Assembly (NCBI GenBank): GCA_033283265.1
Contig: JAWMQN010000001.1
Span: forward strand, 1,798,001-1,862,000
DNA length: 64,000 bases
Source of the DNA: Mangrovimicrobium sp033283265
GTDB taxonomy: Bacteria > Pseudomonadota > Gammaproteobacteria > Pseudomonadales > Halieaceae
Reading direction: 5' to 3'
Of this stretch, positions 36,452 to 46,128 are shown piece by piece. The position numbers and the translations under genes are program-made. Position 1 is the first letter of the stretch. Every line of letters starts with the position of its first letter. A model generated the notes under the pieces. It did no database searches, was not told the DNA's origin, and was given only the letters and a program-made list of their open reading frames with translations.

Positions 36452-36799
36452 GCCGGCAGCCCGGCAGCGCGAGCTTGATCCAGATCAATAAACCGCGGAT
36501 TTCCCTTCGCCAGCGCGGATAGCGTCGTTCCAGAGCGTAAAATAATTGGACTATACTTCTCCCAGGTGATGTTCATCGGGTGCCGCATTGGCACCTTGCA
36601 GGAGTTGTAGCCGGGGCGTGCGGGGATCACGCTCCAACAGGGTGACGGCTCGGCCGGGGGACACTGCAGCCCACCGGCGCACTCATCACCACCCCCCACA
36701 GAACGCTAGCCATGGGACGGAGAGCGATTTACAGCGGCCGGACTGCGAGCTACAACTTATTCAACCGTACGATTGCAGCACAGGGGAGATCACAAGCAG
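36452..36799. promoter_or_regulatory. Promoter region of the cbb3 oxidase operon
   Basis: A 348-bp non-coding gap between the DUF1631 gene and the first gene of the oxidase cluster. It contains a perfect FNR/ANR box at 36475-36488 and, further on, a TATACT hexamer at 36552-36557 that could be a -10 box. The spacing between the two is not the usual -41.5 arrangement. The rest (36560-36799) shows no obvious hairpin or reading frame and may be a long leader. Confidence 0.6.
36475..36488. promoter_or_regulatory. Perfect FNR/ANR box
   Basis: TTGATCCAGATCAA equals the FNR/ANR consensus TTGAT-NNNN-ATCAA at every defined base and is fully palindromic apart from its centre. ANR or FNR controls cbb3 oxidase operons in related bacteria, so oxygen-limited induction of the downstream genes is likely. 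It is 325 bp before the first start codon of the operon. Confidence 0.8.
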
Positions 36800-37408
36800 A
36801 TGATCCAACACGCCTTCGGCCTGATGGTAAAACCCGGCTCACAATGGCGGCAGATTGCCGATCTGCCCGAGAGTTCCTTCCGCACACTCCTGCTCTATCC
36901 CTGCATCCTGGCGATCATCCCGGCGGTGGCCTGGTACTACGGCACCACCCAGGTCGGCTGGACCGTCGGCGCGGGCGAGCCGCAGTACCTCACCCAGGAC
37001 AGCGCGCGCACCATTTGCATCCTGTTCTACGCGGTGCAACTCGCCGGCGTGGCCTCCATCGGCTACTTCATCCACTGGATGTCGGATACCTACGGCGCGC
37101 CCTCCAGCACCATCAAGGGCATCATCATCGCCGCCCTCGCCGCGACGCCGATGTTCCTCGCCGGCGCGGTGGGCTTCTACCCCGTGCTCTGGCTCGACCT
37201 GCTGGTCGGCATCGTCGCCGTGTGCTGGGCGGTCTACCTGATGTACCTCGGTATTCCCATCATCATGCAGATTCCCGAGGAGCGCGGCTTCCTGTTCTCG
37301 AGCGCGGTCATGGGCGTGGCCCTGGTGATGATGATCTGCCTGATGGTCGGCACAGTCCTGCTCTGGGACTTTGGCGCCGCACCCGCCTTCACCGACCACG
37401 CGCCCTGA
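36800..37408 (+). CDS. Yip1-type membrane protein preceding ccoN
   Basis: A membrane protein of 202 residues with about five hydrophobic segments and the start MIQHAFGLMVKPGSQWRQIA, typical of the YIP1 family of uncharacterised bacterial proteins. No cofactor ligands or catalytic motifs are visible. I chose the ATG at 36800; a TTG at 36773 would add nine residues. It lies 40 bp before ccoN on the same strand and downstream of the FNR box, so it is probably co-transcribed with the oxidase. A role in oxidase assembly or membrane organisation is only a guess. Confidence 0.8.
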   Translation: MIQHAFGLMVKPGSQWRQIADLPESSFRTLLLYPCILAIIPAVAWYYGTTQVGWTVGAGEPQYLTQDSARTICILFYAVQLAGVASIGYFIHWMSDTYGAPSSTIKGIIIAALAATPMFLAGAVGFYPVLWLDLLVGIVAVCWAVYLMYLGIPIIMQIPEERGFLFSSAVMGVALVMMICLMVGTVLLWDFGAAPAFTDHAP

Positions 37409-37448
37409 ACGGGCTACCGTAAACCAGATTTACAAGCGGAACTGAACC

Positions 37449-38885
37449 ATGAGTGAGCTCAACGCAGCACTGGAACATCCCACCTACAACTACCGGGTGG
37501 TGAGGCAGTTCGCCATCATGACGGTGGTCTGGGGGATCGTCGGGATGCTGGTCGGCGTCGTCATCGCCGCCCAGCTCGCCTGGCCGCAACTCAATCCCGG
37601 GCTGGAGTGGTTTCACTTCGGCCGCCTGCGCCCGCTGCACACCAATGCGGTCATTTTCGCCTTCGGCGGCAGCGCCCTGTTCGCCACCTCCTATTACGTG
37701 GTGCAGCGGACCTGCCAGACCCGGCTGTTCTCCGACAAGCTCGCCGCCTTCACCTTCTGGGGCTGGCAGCTGGTGATCGTCCTCGCCGCCATCACCCTGC
37801 CGCTGGGCATCACCACCAGCAAGGAGTACGCGGAGCTGGAGTGGCCGATCGACATCCTCATCGCCGTGGTCTGGGTGTCCTACGCCATCGTCTTCTTCGG
37901 CACCGTGGCCAGGCGTACGATCCACCACATCTACGTGGCCAACTGGTTCTACGGGGCGTTCATCGTCGCCGTCGCCCTGCTGCACATTCTCAACAGCGCG
38001 GCCATTCCGGTACACATGACCAAGTCCTACTCCGCCTATGCCGGCACCGTCGACGCGATGATGCAGTGGTGGTACGGGCACAACGCGGTGGGCTTCTTCC
38101 TCACCGCCGGCTTCCTCGGCATGATGTACTACTTCGTGCCCAAGCAGGCGGAGCGCCCGGTCTACTCCTACCGCCTGTCCATCGTCCACTTCTGGGCGCT
38201 GGTCGCCGTGTACATCTGGGCCGGCCCCCACCACCTGCACTACACCGCGCTGCCGGACTGGGCCCAGAGCCTCGGCATGGTGATGTCGCTGATCCTGCTG
38301 GCGCCCTCCTGGGGCGGCATGATCAACGGCATCATGACGCTGTCGGGCGCCTGGCATAAGCTGCGCACCGACCCGATCCTGCGCTTCCTGGTGGTCAGCC
38401 TGTCCTTCTACGGCATGTCTACCTTCGAGGGGCCGATGATGTCGATCAAGACCGTCAACGCGCTGTCCCACTACACCGACTGGACCATCGGCCACGTCCA
38501 CTCCGGCGCCCTGGGCTGGGTGGCGATGATTTCCATCGGCGCGATCTACCACCTGATCCCGATCCTGTTCAACAAGCAGCAGATGTACAGCGTGGGGCTG
38601 ATCAACGTGCACTTCTGGATGTCCACCATCGGCACCGTGCTGTACATCGCCTCGATGTGGGTGAACGGCATCATGCAGGGCCTGATGTGGCGCGCCTACA
38701 ACCAGGACGGCACCCTGACCTACAGCTTCGTCGAGTCGGTCGCCGTCAGCTACCCGGGTTATATCGTGCGCGTGCTCGGCGGCGGTATTTTCCTCGGCGG
38801 CATGCTGGTCATGGCCTACAACGTGTACATGACCACCCGGCGGGATACCGCGGCACAGCCGGTCGCGGCCGCCAGCGCGGCCTGA
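37449..38885 (+). CDS. ccoN: cbb3-type cytochrome c oxidase subunit I
   Basis: Catalytic subunit of the high-affinity cbb3 oxidase in the inner membrane, 478 residues with about 12 helices. The haem b ligand is in RLRPLHTNAVIF, the CuB ligands are in WWYGHNAVGFF and YIWAGPHHLHYTALPDW, the latter also holding the tyrosine used in the histidine-tyrosine cross-link of this family, and the two haem histidines are in DWTIGHVHSGALGW. All are present, so the site is complete. The protein starts soon after an FNR-controlled leader and heads the ccoNOQP set. The C terminus is a short alanine-rich tail. Confidence 0.98.
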   Translation: MSELNAALEHPTYNYRVVRQFAIMTVVWGIVGMLVGVVIAAQLAWPQLNPGLEWFHFGRLRPLHTNAVIFAFGGSALFATSYYVVQRTCQTRLFSDKLAAFTFWGWQLVIVLAAITLPLGITTSKEYAELEWPIDILIAVVWVSYAIVFFGTVARRTIHHIYVANWFYGAFIVAVALLHILNSAAIPVHMTKSYSAYAGTVDAMMQWWYGHNAVGFFLTAGFLGMMYYFVPKQAERPVYSYRLSIVHFWALVAVYIWAGPHHLHYTALPDWAQSLGMVMSLILLAPSWGGMINGIMTLSGAWHKLRTDPILRFLVVSLSFYGMSTFEGPMMSIKTVNALSHYTDWTIGHVHSGALGWVAMISIGAIYHLIPILFNKQQMYSVGLINVHFWMSTIGTVLYIASMWVNGIMQGLMWRAYNQDGTLTYSFVESVAVSYPGYIVRVLGGGIFLGGMLVMAYNVYMTTRRDTAAQPVAAASAA

Positions 38886-38906
38886 GCCAGAGGAGCCCGA
38901 AAGACG

Positions 38907-39515
38907 ATGAAACACGAACGTATCGAAACCAACGTCGGCCTGATGATCATCCTGACCATCGTGGCGCTCAGCTTCGGCACCCTGGTGGAACTGGTCCCGC
39001 TGATGTTCATCAAGGAGACCAACGAACCGATCGCCGGCCTCAAGCCGCTGCCGGCACTGGAACTGGAAGGTCGCGACATCTACATCCGCGAGGGCTGCAA
39101 CAACTGCCACTCGCAGATGATCCGCCCGCTGCGCGCCGAGACCGAGCGCTACGGCCACTACTCCGTCGCCGGCGAATTCGTCTACGACCACCCCTTCCTG
39201 TGGGGCTCCAAGCGCACCGGGCCGGACCTCGCCCGGGTCGGCGGCCGCTACTCGGACGACTGGCACCGCGCCCACCTGTTCCGTCCCCAGGACGTGGTCC
39301 CCGAATCCAACATGCCCGCCTTCCCCTGGCTGTTCGAGAAGGAGTTGAGTGGCGAGCACACCGGCGACAAGATGGCCGCCCTGCGCGCCGTCGGCGTGCC
39401 CTACACCGACGACGACATCGCCGCTGCCGGCGAGGCGGTGGCCGGCCGGAAGGAAGTCGACGCCCTCGTCGCCTACCTGCAGCAACTCGGCACCCTGCTG
39501 CAATCGAGGCGCTGA
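38907..39515 (+). CDS. ccoO: cbb3-type oxidase subunit II, mono-haem cytochrome c
   Basis: A 202-residue protein with an N-terminal membrane anchor (LMIILTIVALSFGTLVELV) and a periplasmic cytochrome c domain. The haem site is EGCNNCHSQMIRPL at about residues 67-80, and the axial methionine is probably in ESNMPAFPWLF. It passes electrons from CcoP to CcoN. Twenty-one bp separate it from ccoN, and its stop codon overlaps the start of ccoQ by 1 bp. Confidence 0.97.
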   Translation: MKHERIETNVGLMIILTIVALSFGTLVELVPLMFIKETNEPIAGLKPLPALELEGRDIYIREGCNNCHSQMIRPLRAETERYGHYSVAGEFVYDHPFLWGSKRTGPDLARVGGRYSDDWHRAHLFRPQDVVPESNMPAFPWLFEKELSGEHTGDKMAALRAVGVPYTDDDIAAAGEAVAGRKEVDALVAYLQQLGTLLQSRR

Positions 39516-39694
39516 TGGATATCAACGATCTGCGCGGCCTGAGCACTGCTCTCCTGATGGTGGGTTTCATCGGGATGTGCTTCTGGGCCTTCAGTCGCAA
39601 ACGCAAACGGTCCTTCGAGGAGGCGGCCCAGTTGCCCTTCGCGGATGAAGAAATAAACCGTCGCACCCAGCAGGAGGAGACACGGGATGGCTAG
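39515..39694 (+). CDS. ccoQ: cbb3-type oxidase subunit CcoQ
   Basis: Small membrane protein of 59 residues: an N-terminal helix (STALLMVGFIGMCFWAFS) followed by a basic stretch RKRKRSFEEAAQLPFADEE. This is the standard CcoQ form, which stabilises the core complex. The ATG overlaps the ccoO stop by 1 bp (TGATG), and the end overlaps ccoP by 8 bp. It is easily missed by length filters. Confidence 0.93.
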   Translation: MDINDLRGLSTALLMVGFIGMCFWAFSRKRKRSFEEAAQLPFADEEINRRTQQEETRDG

Positions 39695-40565
39695 TTTCTG
39701 GAGTTGGTGGATCATCATCCTGACAGTGGCGACCCTGGTCGGCCTGGTCTGGGTGCTGTTCGCCAATCGCAAGGGTGAACCGACCGGCACGGACAAGACC
39801 ACCGGCCACGTCTACGACGGCATCGAGGAACTCGAGAACCCGCTGCCCGCCTGGTGGTTCGGCATGTTCGTGCTGACTATCGTGTTCGGCGTGGCTTACC
39901 TGGCTCTCTACCCCGGCCTCGGCAACTTCAAGGGCCTGCTCGACTGGAGCAAGGAGGGGCAGTACGAGCGCGAAGTGGCCAGGGCCGACGAGACCTTCCG
40001 CGAGATGCGCGACCGCTACCTGGCCATGCCGGTGGAAGAGATCGCCCTCGACCCGGCGGCAATGCGCATGGGCGGCCGCATGTTCAGCAACAACTGCGCC
40101 CAGTGCCACGGCTCCGACGCCCGCGGTGCCTACGGTTTTCCCAACCTGACTGACGACGACTGGATCTACGGCGGCACGCCGGAAGCCATCAAGGCCAGCA
40201 TCACCAGCGGTCGCCAGGCGGCGATGCCGGCCTGGGGGACGATTCTCGGCGCGAAGGGCGTGGATGAGGCCGCTGCCTATGTCCTTTCCCTCAACGGGCG
40301 TGAGGCGGATGCGCAACTGGCCGCCGCCGGCAAGCAGCACTTCCAGACCTACTGTGCCGCCTGTCACGGCACCGAGGGCACCGGCAACCCGGCCATGGGC
40401 GCCCCCAACCTGAGCAACGGCATCTGGCTCTACGGCGGCCGCGCCGAACAGATCGCCCACAGCATCCGCGCCGGTCGTAACGGCAAGATGCCCGCGCACA
40501 AGGACATGCTCGGTGAGGAAAAAATCCACATTCTCACGGCTTACGTTTACAGCCTGAGTCACTGA
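39687..40565 (+). CDS. ccoP: cbb3-type oxidase subunit III, di-haem cytochrome c
   Basis: A 292-residue protein with two N-terminal membrane helices and two cytochrome c domains. Haem sites are NCAQCHGSDARG (about residues 133-144) and YCAACHGTEGTG (about 222-233); each is followed by a downstream methionine segment (MPAWG and KMPAHKDML). It takes electrons from cytochrome c and passes them to CcoO. GGAGGAGAC provides its ribosome site inside ccoQ. It ends four bases before a strong hairpin. Confidence 0.98.
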   Translation: MASFWSWWIIILTVATLVGLVWVLFANRKGEPTGTDKTTGHVYDGIEELENPLPAWWFGMFVLTIVFGVAYLALYPGLGNFKGLLDWSKEGQYEREVARADETFREMRDRYLAMPVEEIALDPAAMRMGGRMFSNNCAQCHGSDARGAYGFPNLTDDDWIYGGTPEAIKASITSGRQAAMPAWGTILGAKGVDEAAAYVLSLNGREADAQLAAAGKQHFQTYCAACHGTEGTGNPAMGAPNLSNGIWLYGGRAEQIAHSIRAGRNGKMPAHKDMLGEEKIHILTAYVYSLSH

Positions 40566-40569
40566 CCTG

Positions 40570-40598
40570 TCGCGGCGCACCCGCCGGGTGCGCCGCGA
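40570..40598 (+). other. Perfect 13-bp stem, 3-base loop hairpin between ccoP and ccoG
   Basis: The arms TCGCGGCGCACCC and GGGTGCGCCGCGA are exact complements around the loop GCC. Four A bases follow, not T, so this is not a canonical terminator. It fills most of the 47-bp gap between the structural genes ccoNOQP and the assembly genes ccoGHIS and could protect the upstream mRNA end or set the ratio of structural to assembly proteins. Confidence 0.85.
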
Positions 40599-40612
40599 AA
40601 ACCGGACGACGT

Positions 40613-42028
<1,416 letters not shown>

Positions 42029-42036
42029 GTAAGCCC

Positions 42037-42534
42037 ATGCACCAGTCCCTCCAGCCCGAAGACGACCGCCCCTGGTTCCGCCAGTTCTGGCCCTGGTTCC
42101 TCATCCTCCTGCCGGGCTCGGTGGTCGCCGCCGGCGTCAGCATGATCTTCATCGCCGCCAGGGGCGCCGACGACCTGGTCGTCGACGAGTACTACAAGCG
42201 CGGCCTGGCCATCAACCAGCAGCTGCAGCGCGAGGAACTGGCACAAGCGCGCGGCCTCGGCGCCCGCCTGCGCATCGCCGGCGAGGACATCGTGATCACC
42301 ACCAGCGGCCCGCTGCAGGCGGAGCGGCTGCAGCTGGCCCTGTCCCATCCCATGGAGGCCGACCGCGACTTCCGGGTCGTGCTGGTCGAGAGCACCCCCG
42401 GGGAATACCGCGGCCGGCTGCCCGCCGCGGTCGCCCCGCGCTGGCACTGGACCCTCGAAGCCGAGGGCGCCAGCGACTGGCGCCTCAGCGGCTCCCTCGG
42501 CGAGCGCGAATTCCAGCGGAGCGGCGGTGGCTGA
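42037..42534 (+). CDS. ccoH: FixH/CcoH-family cbb3 assembly protein
   Basis: A 165-residue single-pass membrane protein (FWPWFLILLPGSVVAAGVS) followed by VVDEYYKRGLAINQQLQRE, the characteristic FixH segment, and a periplasmic beta domain. CcoH is needed for stability and maturation of the oxidase. It overlaps ccoI by 8 bp and follows ccoG by 8 bp, as in other ccoGHIS operons. Confidence 0.93.
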   Translation: MHQSLQPEDDRPWFRQFWPWFLILLPGSVVAAGVSMIFIAARGADDLVVDEYYKRGLAINQQLQREELAQARGLGARLRIAGEDIVITTSGPLQAERLQLALSHPMEADRDFRVVLVESTPGEYRGRLPAAVAPRWHWTLEAEGASDWRLSGSLGEREFQRSGGG

Positions 42535-44959
42535 GGCGGCGGCCGCCAGACTGCCCACTGCCTGCTACCACTGCGGGGAAGCCATTCCCCCCGGTGTCAG
42601 CCTGGTGGTGGACATCGCCGGTGTCGCACAGCCGATGTGCTGCCCCGGCTGCCAGGCAGTAGCCGCCATGATCACCGGCAGCGGCCTGCAGGACTTCTAT
42701 CGCAGCCGCTCGGCCTACAGCGAGCGACCGGACGCGGCGACGGGGGAAATCGCCGACGAATTCACCATCTACGACGATCCCCAGCTGGCCGCCAGTTTCT
42801 GCCGCCAGCTGGAGGACGGCAGCAGCGAGGCCCACCTGCTGCTCGGCGGCATCACCTGCGCCGCCTGCACCTGGCTGATCGAGCACGCGCTGTTGCAGCT
42901 CCCCGGCGTGCAGCTGGCCGAGGTCAACCTGCAGCAGGGCCGGCTCGACCTGCGCTTCGACAGCACTGCCATCCGCCTCAGCGAATTGTTTTCCCGCCTG
43001 CAGGCCCTCGGCTATCAGCCCCAGCCCTGGCAGGACAGCGCCCGCCGGCAACTGCGCCAGCGCGAGTACCGCGCCGACCTGCGCCGCCTCGGCGTGGCCG
43101 GCTTCGGCATGATGCAGGTCGGCATGTTCGCCATCGCCCTGCATGCCGGCGCCCTGCAGGGTATCGAGACCGGGTACCAGGGACTGTTGCGCTGGGTCAG
43201 CCTGCTGGTGGCGAGTTTTGTCGTCTACTACGCCGGCGGCATCTTCTTCCGCAGCGCCTGGCGCCACCTGCGCGCCGGGGCGCTGGTGATGGACCTGCCG
43301 GTGGCGCTGGCCATCGGCCTGGCCTGGCTGGCCAGCGCGTGGGCGACGCTCAGCGGCGGGGGCGAGGTCTACTTCGATTCCATCGTCATGTTTACCTTCT
43401 TCCTCCTGCTCGGGCGCTTTGCCGAGGCCCGCCTGCGCCAGCGCCACAGCCCGGACTGGGCCGAGGCGGAGGCCTGCCTGCCCAGCGCGGTCAGCGTGCT
43501 GCGCGAAGGCGAGTGGCAGTCCATCGGCCGGCTGCGCCTGCAGCCCGGCGACCGGCTGCGGGTCAAGGCCGGCCAGGTGGTGGCTGCCGACGCGCGGGTC
43601 CTGCAGGGACACAGCGCGGTGCGCGAGGAGAGCATCAACGGCGAGTACCTGCCGCGCCCGGTGGGCCCGGGTGACGAGGTCTTCGCCGGCAGCATCAATG
43701 TCGAGGGCGTCATCGAGATCGAGGTGCTGGCGACCGGGGCCGACAGCCGCCTCGCCGCCCTGCGCCGCACCACCACCGGCGCCGTGGCGAGCAAACCGCG
43801 GCTGGCGAAGCTCGCCGACCGCATCGCCGGGGGTTTCGTCGCCGCGATCCTGCTGCTCACCAGCGCCACGGCGCTCTACTGGTGGCAGGTGGAGCCCGGG
43901 CGCGCTCTCTGGGTCAGCCTCTCGGTGCTGGTCATCGCCTGCCCCTGCGCCCTGGCGCTCGCCACGCCCGCCGCGCTGGCCGCCGCCGTCGGCGGCCTGC
44001 GCCGGCGCGGCATCCTGGTCTGTGGCGAACAGGCGATTGAAACCCTGCCGCGCTGCTCCCACCTGCTGTTCGACAAGACCGGCACCCTCACCGAGGGCAG
44101 GCTCAGTATCGCCCGGATACAGGTCATTGGTGACGGCAACGAGAACGACATCCTCGAGCTCGCGACGGCCCTGCAGCAGTGGTCGAACCACCCCATCGCC
44201 GAGGCCTTCGCCGGGCGCAGCCCGGAAGGGCGCAACTGCGAATGGGCGAAGCAGGTCGTCGGCGCCGGCATGCAGGGCAGCATCGGCGGCGCGAGCTACC
44301 GCATGGGCAGCGAGGCCTTCTGCCGCGAGTGGTGCCAACAGTTGCCGCCGCCCCCGGGGGAGGCGCTGTACTGGATCGCCCTGTGCAGCCGCGAGCGGGC
44401 ACTGGGCTGGATTGGCCTGCGCGACTCCCTGCGCGCCGAGGCAGCGGAGGTGATTGCCGCCGCCCGTGCCAGCGGGCTGCAGCTGGCCCTGCTCACCGGC
44501 GACAGTTCGCCGGCCGCGGCGGAACTCGCCGGGCGGCTCGGCATCGAGGTCGCCGGCTGCGGCGTGTCCGCGGCGGATAAACTGCAGGTGGTACAGCGTA
44601 TCCAGGCACTGGGAGGCGTCGTCGCCATGGTCGGCGACGGCCTCAACGACGCACCGGTGCTGGCTGCCGCGGATGTATCCTTCGCCGTGGCCGGCGCCGC
44701 CGACTACACCCGCGCCCAGGCGGATATCGTCCTCGCCGCCCGCCTCGACGGGCTCGCCGACTGCTGGCGCAGCGCGCGCCGCTGCCGCAACATCATCCGC
44801 CAGAACCTGCTCTGGGCCCTGGGCTACAACCTGCTCGCCATTCCTCTCGCCGCCGCCGGCCTGGTGCCGCCATGGGCGGCGGCCCTGGGCATGTCCGCCA
44901 GTTCACTGCTGGTGGTGATGAACTCGCTGCGCCTCTACCGGCCCGGGAAGGCCAGCTGA
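42527..44959 (+). CDS. ccoI: Copper-transporting P-type ATPase for cbb3 assembly
   Basis: An 810-residue P1B-type ATPase. The N terminus has a zinc-finger-like cysteine set (CYHCGEAIPP and MCCPGCQAV), then a heavy-metal domain with GGITCAACTWLIEHAL. After the membrane helices come CPCALALATPAALAAA, the phosphorylation site FDKTGTLTEG and the hinge MVGDGLNDAPVLAAAD. The CPC motif and position between ccoH and ccoS identify CcoI, which exports copper needed for oxidase CuB insertion rather than for detoxification. It starts with GTG inside ccoH and overlaps ccoS by 1 bp. Confidence 0.96.
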   Translation: MAEAAAARLPTACYHCGEAIPPGVSLVVDIAGVAQPMCCPGCQAVAAMITGSGLQDFYRSRSAYSERPDAATGEIADEFTIYDDPQLAASFCRQLEDGSSEAHLLLGGITCAACTWLIEHALLQLPGVQLAEVNLQQGRLDLRFDSTAIRLSELFSRLQALGYQPQPWQDSARRQLRQREYRADLRRLGVAGFGMMQVGMFAIALHAGALQGIETGYQGLLRWVSLLVASFVVYYAGGIFFRSAWRHLRAGALVMDLPVALAIGLAWLASAWATLSGGGEVYFDSIVMFTFFLLLGRFAEARLRQRHSPDWAEAEACLPSAVSVLREGEWQSIGRLRLQPGDRLRVKAGQVVAADARVLQGHSAVREESINGEYLPRPVGPGDEVFAGSINVEGVIEIEVLATGADSRLAALRRTTTGAVASKPRLAKLADRIAGGFVAAILLLTSATALYWWQVEPGRALWVSLSVLVIACPCALALATPAALAAAVGGLRRRGILVCGEQAIETLPRCSHLLFDKTGTLTEGRLSIARIQVIGDGNENDILELATALQQWSNHPIAEAFAGRSPEGRNCEWAKQVVGAGMQGSIGGASYRMGSEAFCREWCQQLPPPPGEALYWIALCSRERALGWIGLRDSLRAEAAEVIAAARASGLQLALLTGDSSPAAAELAGRLGIEVAGCGVSAADKLQVVQRIQALGGVVAMVGDGLNDAPVLAAADVSFAVAGAADYTRAQADIVLAARLDGLADCWRSARRCRNIIRQNLLWALGYNLLAIPLAAAGLVPPWAAALGMSASSLLVVMNSLRLYRPGKAS

Positions 44960-45135
44960 TGGACAGCCTCTACCTGCTGATTCCCGTCGCCCTGGTGATT
45001 GTCGCACTGGCCATCAGGCTGTTGCTCTGGGCCATCGACAACGGCCAGTACGACGACCTCGACAAGGAGGCCTGGCGTATCCTGCAGCAGGACCGGCAAG
45101 ACAATCCTGATGACGGCGAAGACCGGGCGCCGTGA
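44959..45135 (+). CDS. ccoS: cbb3 oxidase maturation protein CcoS
   Basis: A 58-residue protein with a single N-terminal helix (LYLLIPVALVIVALAIRLLL) and then WAIDNGQYDDLDKEAWRIL, which is the family signature (GQYDDLD). CcoS is required for insertion of redox cofactors in the oxidase. The ATG overlaps the ccoI stop by 1 bp, and its stop overlaps the next gene by 4 bp. Confidence 0.95.
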   Translation: MDSLYLLIPVALVIVALAIRLLLWAIDNGQYDDLDKEAWRILQQDRQDNPDDGEDRAP

Positions 45136-45842
45136 TCGACTCCGCACCACTGACCGCCTTCGGCCTCGGCCTCGCCGGCGCCGGCCACTGCCTCGGCATG
45201 TGCGGCGGTATCGCTGCGGCACTCAATCCCTCCGGCGACGCCCGGCTGGCCACCACCCTCGCCTACCACGCCGGCCGGCTGCTGAGTTACAGCACCCTCG
45301 GCGGCCTGCTCGGCTTCGCCGCGGGCAGTATCGACTTCGCCGCCTGGACCGTGGCGCTGCGCTACCTCGCCGCCCTGCTGCTGGTCGGGATGGGCCTGTA
45401 CATCACCGGCTGGTGGCGCGGCATGCTCCTGCTCGAGCGCGCCGGCGCCCATCTCTGGCGGCCGGTGCAAAAACTCGCCGCACCATTGCTGCCGCCGCGC
45501 CACCCCTACCAGGCGGGGCTACTCGGCCTGTGCTGGGGCATGATGCCCTGCGGCCTGATCTATTCCAGCCTGGCCTGGGCGGCGACCGCCCAGCAGCCCG
45601 CGGTGTCGGCGCTGCTGATGCTCTGCTTCGGCCTCGGCACCCTGCCGGCCATGCTCGCCACCAGCATAGGCGCGCAACAGCTGCACCGGCTGCTGCGCAG
45701 CCGCGGCTGGCGCAGCGCACTGGGCATCCTGGTGATACTGAGCGGTCTGTGGACGGCCTACATCGCGCTGGCCCACGGCACTCATGCCGGCCACCAGGCG
45801 GAACCGCAGGCGTCTCCGGCGGCGCACCAGCACCATCACTAG
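45132..45842 (+). CDS. Sulfite exporter TauE/SafE-like membrane protein downstream of ccoS
   Basis: A 236-residue protein with six to seven helices and the repeated cysteine/methionine motifs GLAGAGHCLGMCGGI (residues about 12-26) and GLCWGMMPCGLIYSSL. Proteins of this type follow ccoS in many gammaproteobacteria and have been linked to copper handling in cbb3 assembly. The C-terminal tail is histidine-rich (HGTHAGHQAE and ending HQHHH), which could bind metal. It starts with GTG overlapping the ccoS stop (GTGA), so it is part of the operon. The name comes from the domain family; export of sulfite is not implied. Confidence 0.88.
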   Translation: MIDSAPLTAFGLGLAGAGHCLGMCGGIAAALNPSGDARLATTLAYHAGRLLSYSTLGGLLGFAAGSIDFAAWTVALRYLAALLLVGMGLYITGWWRGMLLLERAGAHLWRPVQKLAAPLLPPRHPYQAGLLGLCWGMMPCGLIYSSLAWAATAQQPAVSALLMLCFGLGTLPAMLATSIGAQQLHRLLRSRGWRSALGILVILSGLWTAYIALAHGTHAGHQAEPQASPAAHQHHH

Positions 45843-46128
45843 CTCGACCGGGCGTATTACCCGGTAATCCTGCGGGCAAAAAACACCTGCGCGCCCTGGC
45901 GGGCGTATCACCTGACAACCCGCGACGCCGGCGCTTGCCCCTGCGGGCTGCGGGAATTGCCCGCGAGTGTAGAGAGTAAAGTAATCCGCTTGACCCCTAT
46001 CTAGCTGCCGTGCACCCTTTTTCGTGCGCTGAAAAAACAACAATCGGCAGGCTCCGCAATCGAGTGTTGCCCCACGGCGCAGACCAACAACGATTACCGC
46101 TAACACCAGAATAACGAGAGGTAACACC

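Noticed and set aside
36712..37422. 236-codon plus-strand frame starting MGRRAIYSGRT over the Yip1-type gene
   Set aside because: It is in another frame of the Yip1-type gene, with arginine-rich shadow composition; the membrane protein in the correct frame has clear helices.
45850..45921. Imperfect 21-bp direct repeat upstream of the TonB-dependent receptor
   Set aside because: Only about 16 of 21 positions match and no known motif is recognised; listed in the gene entry but too weak to treat as a feature.
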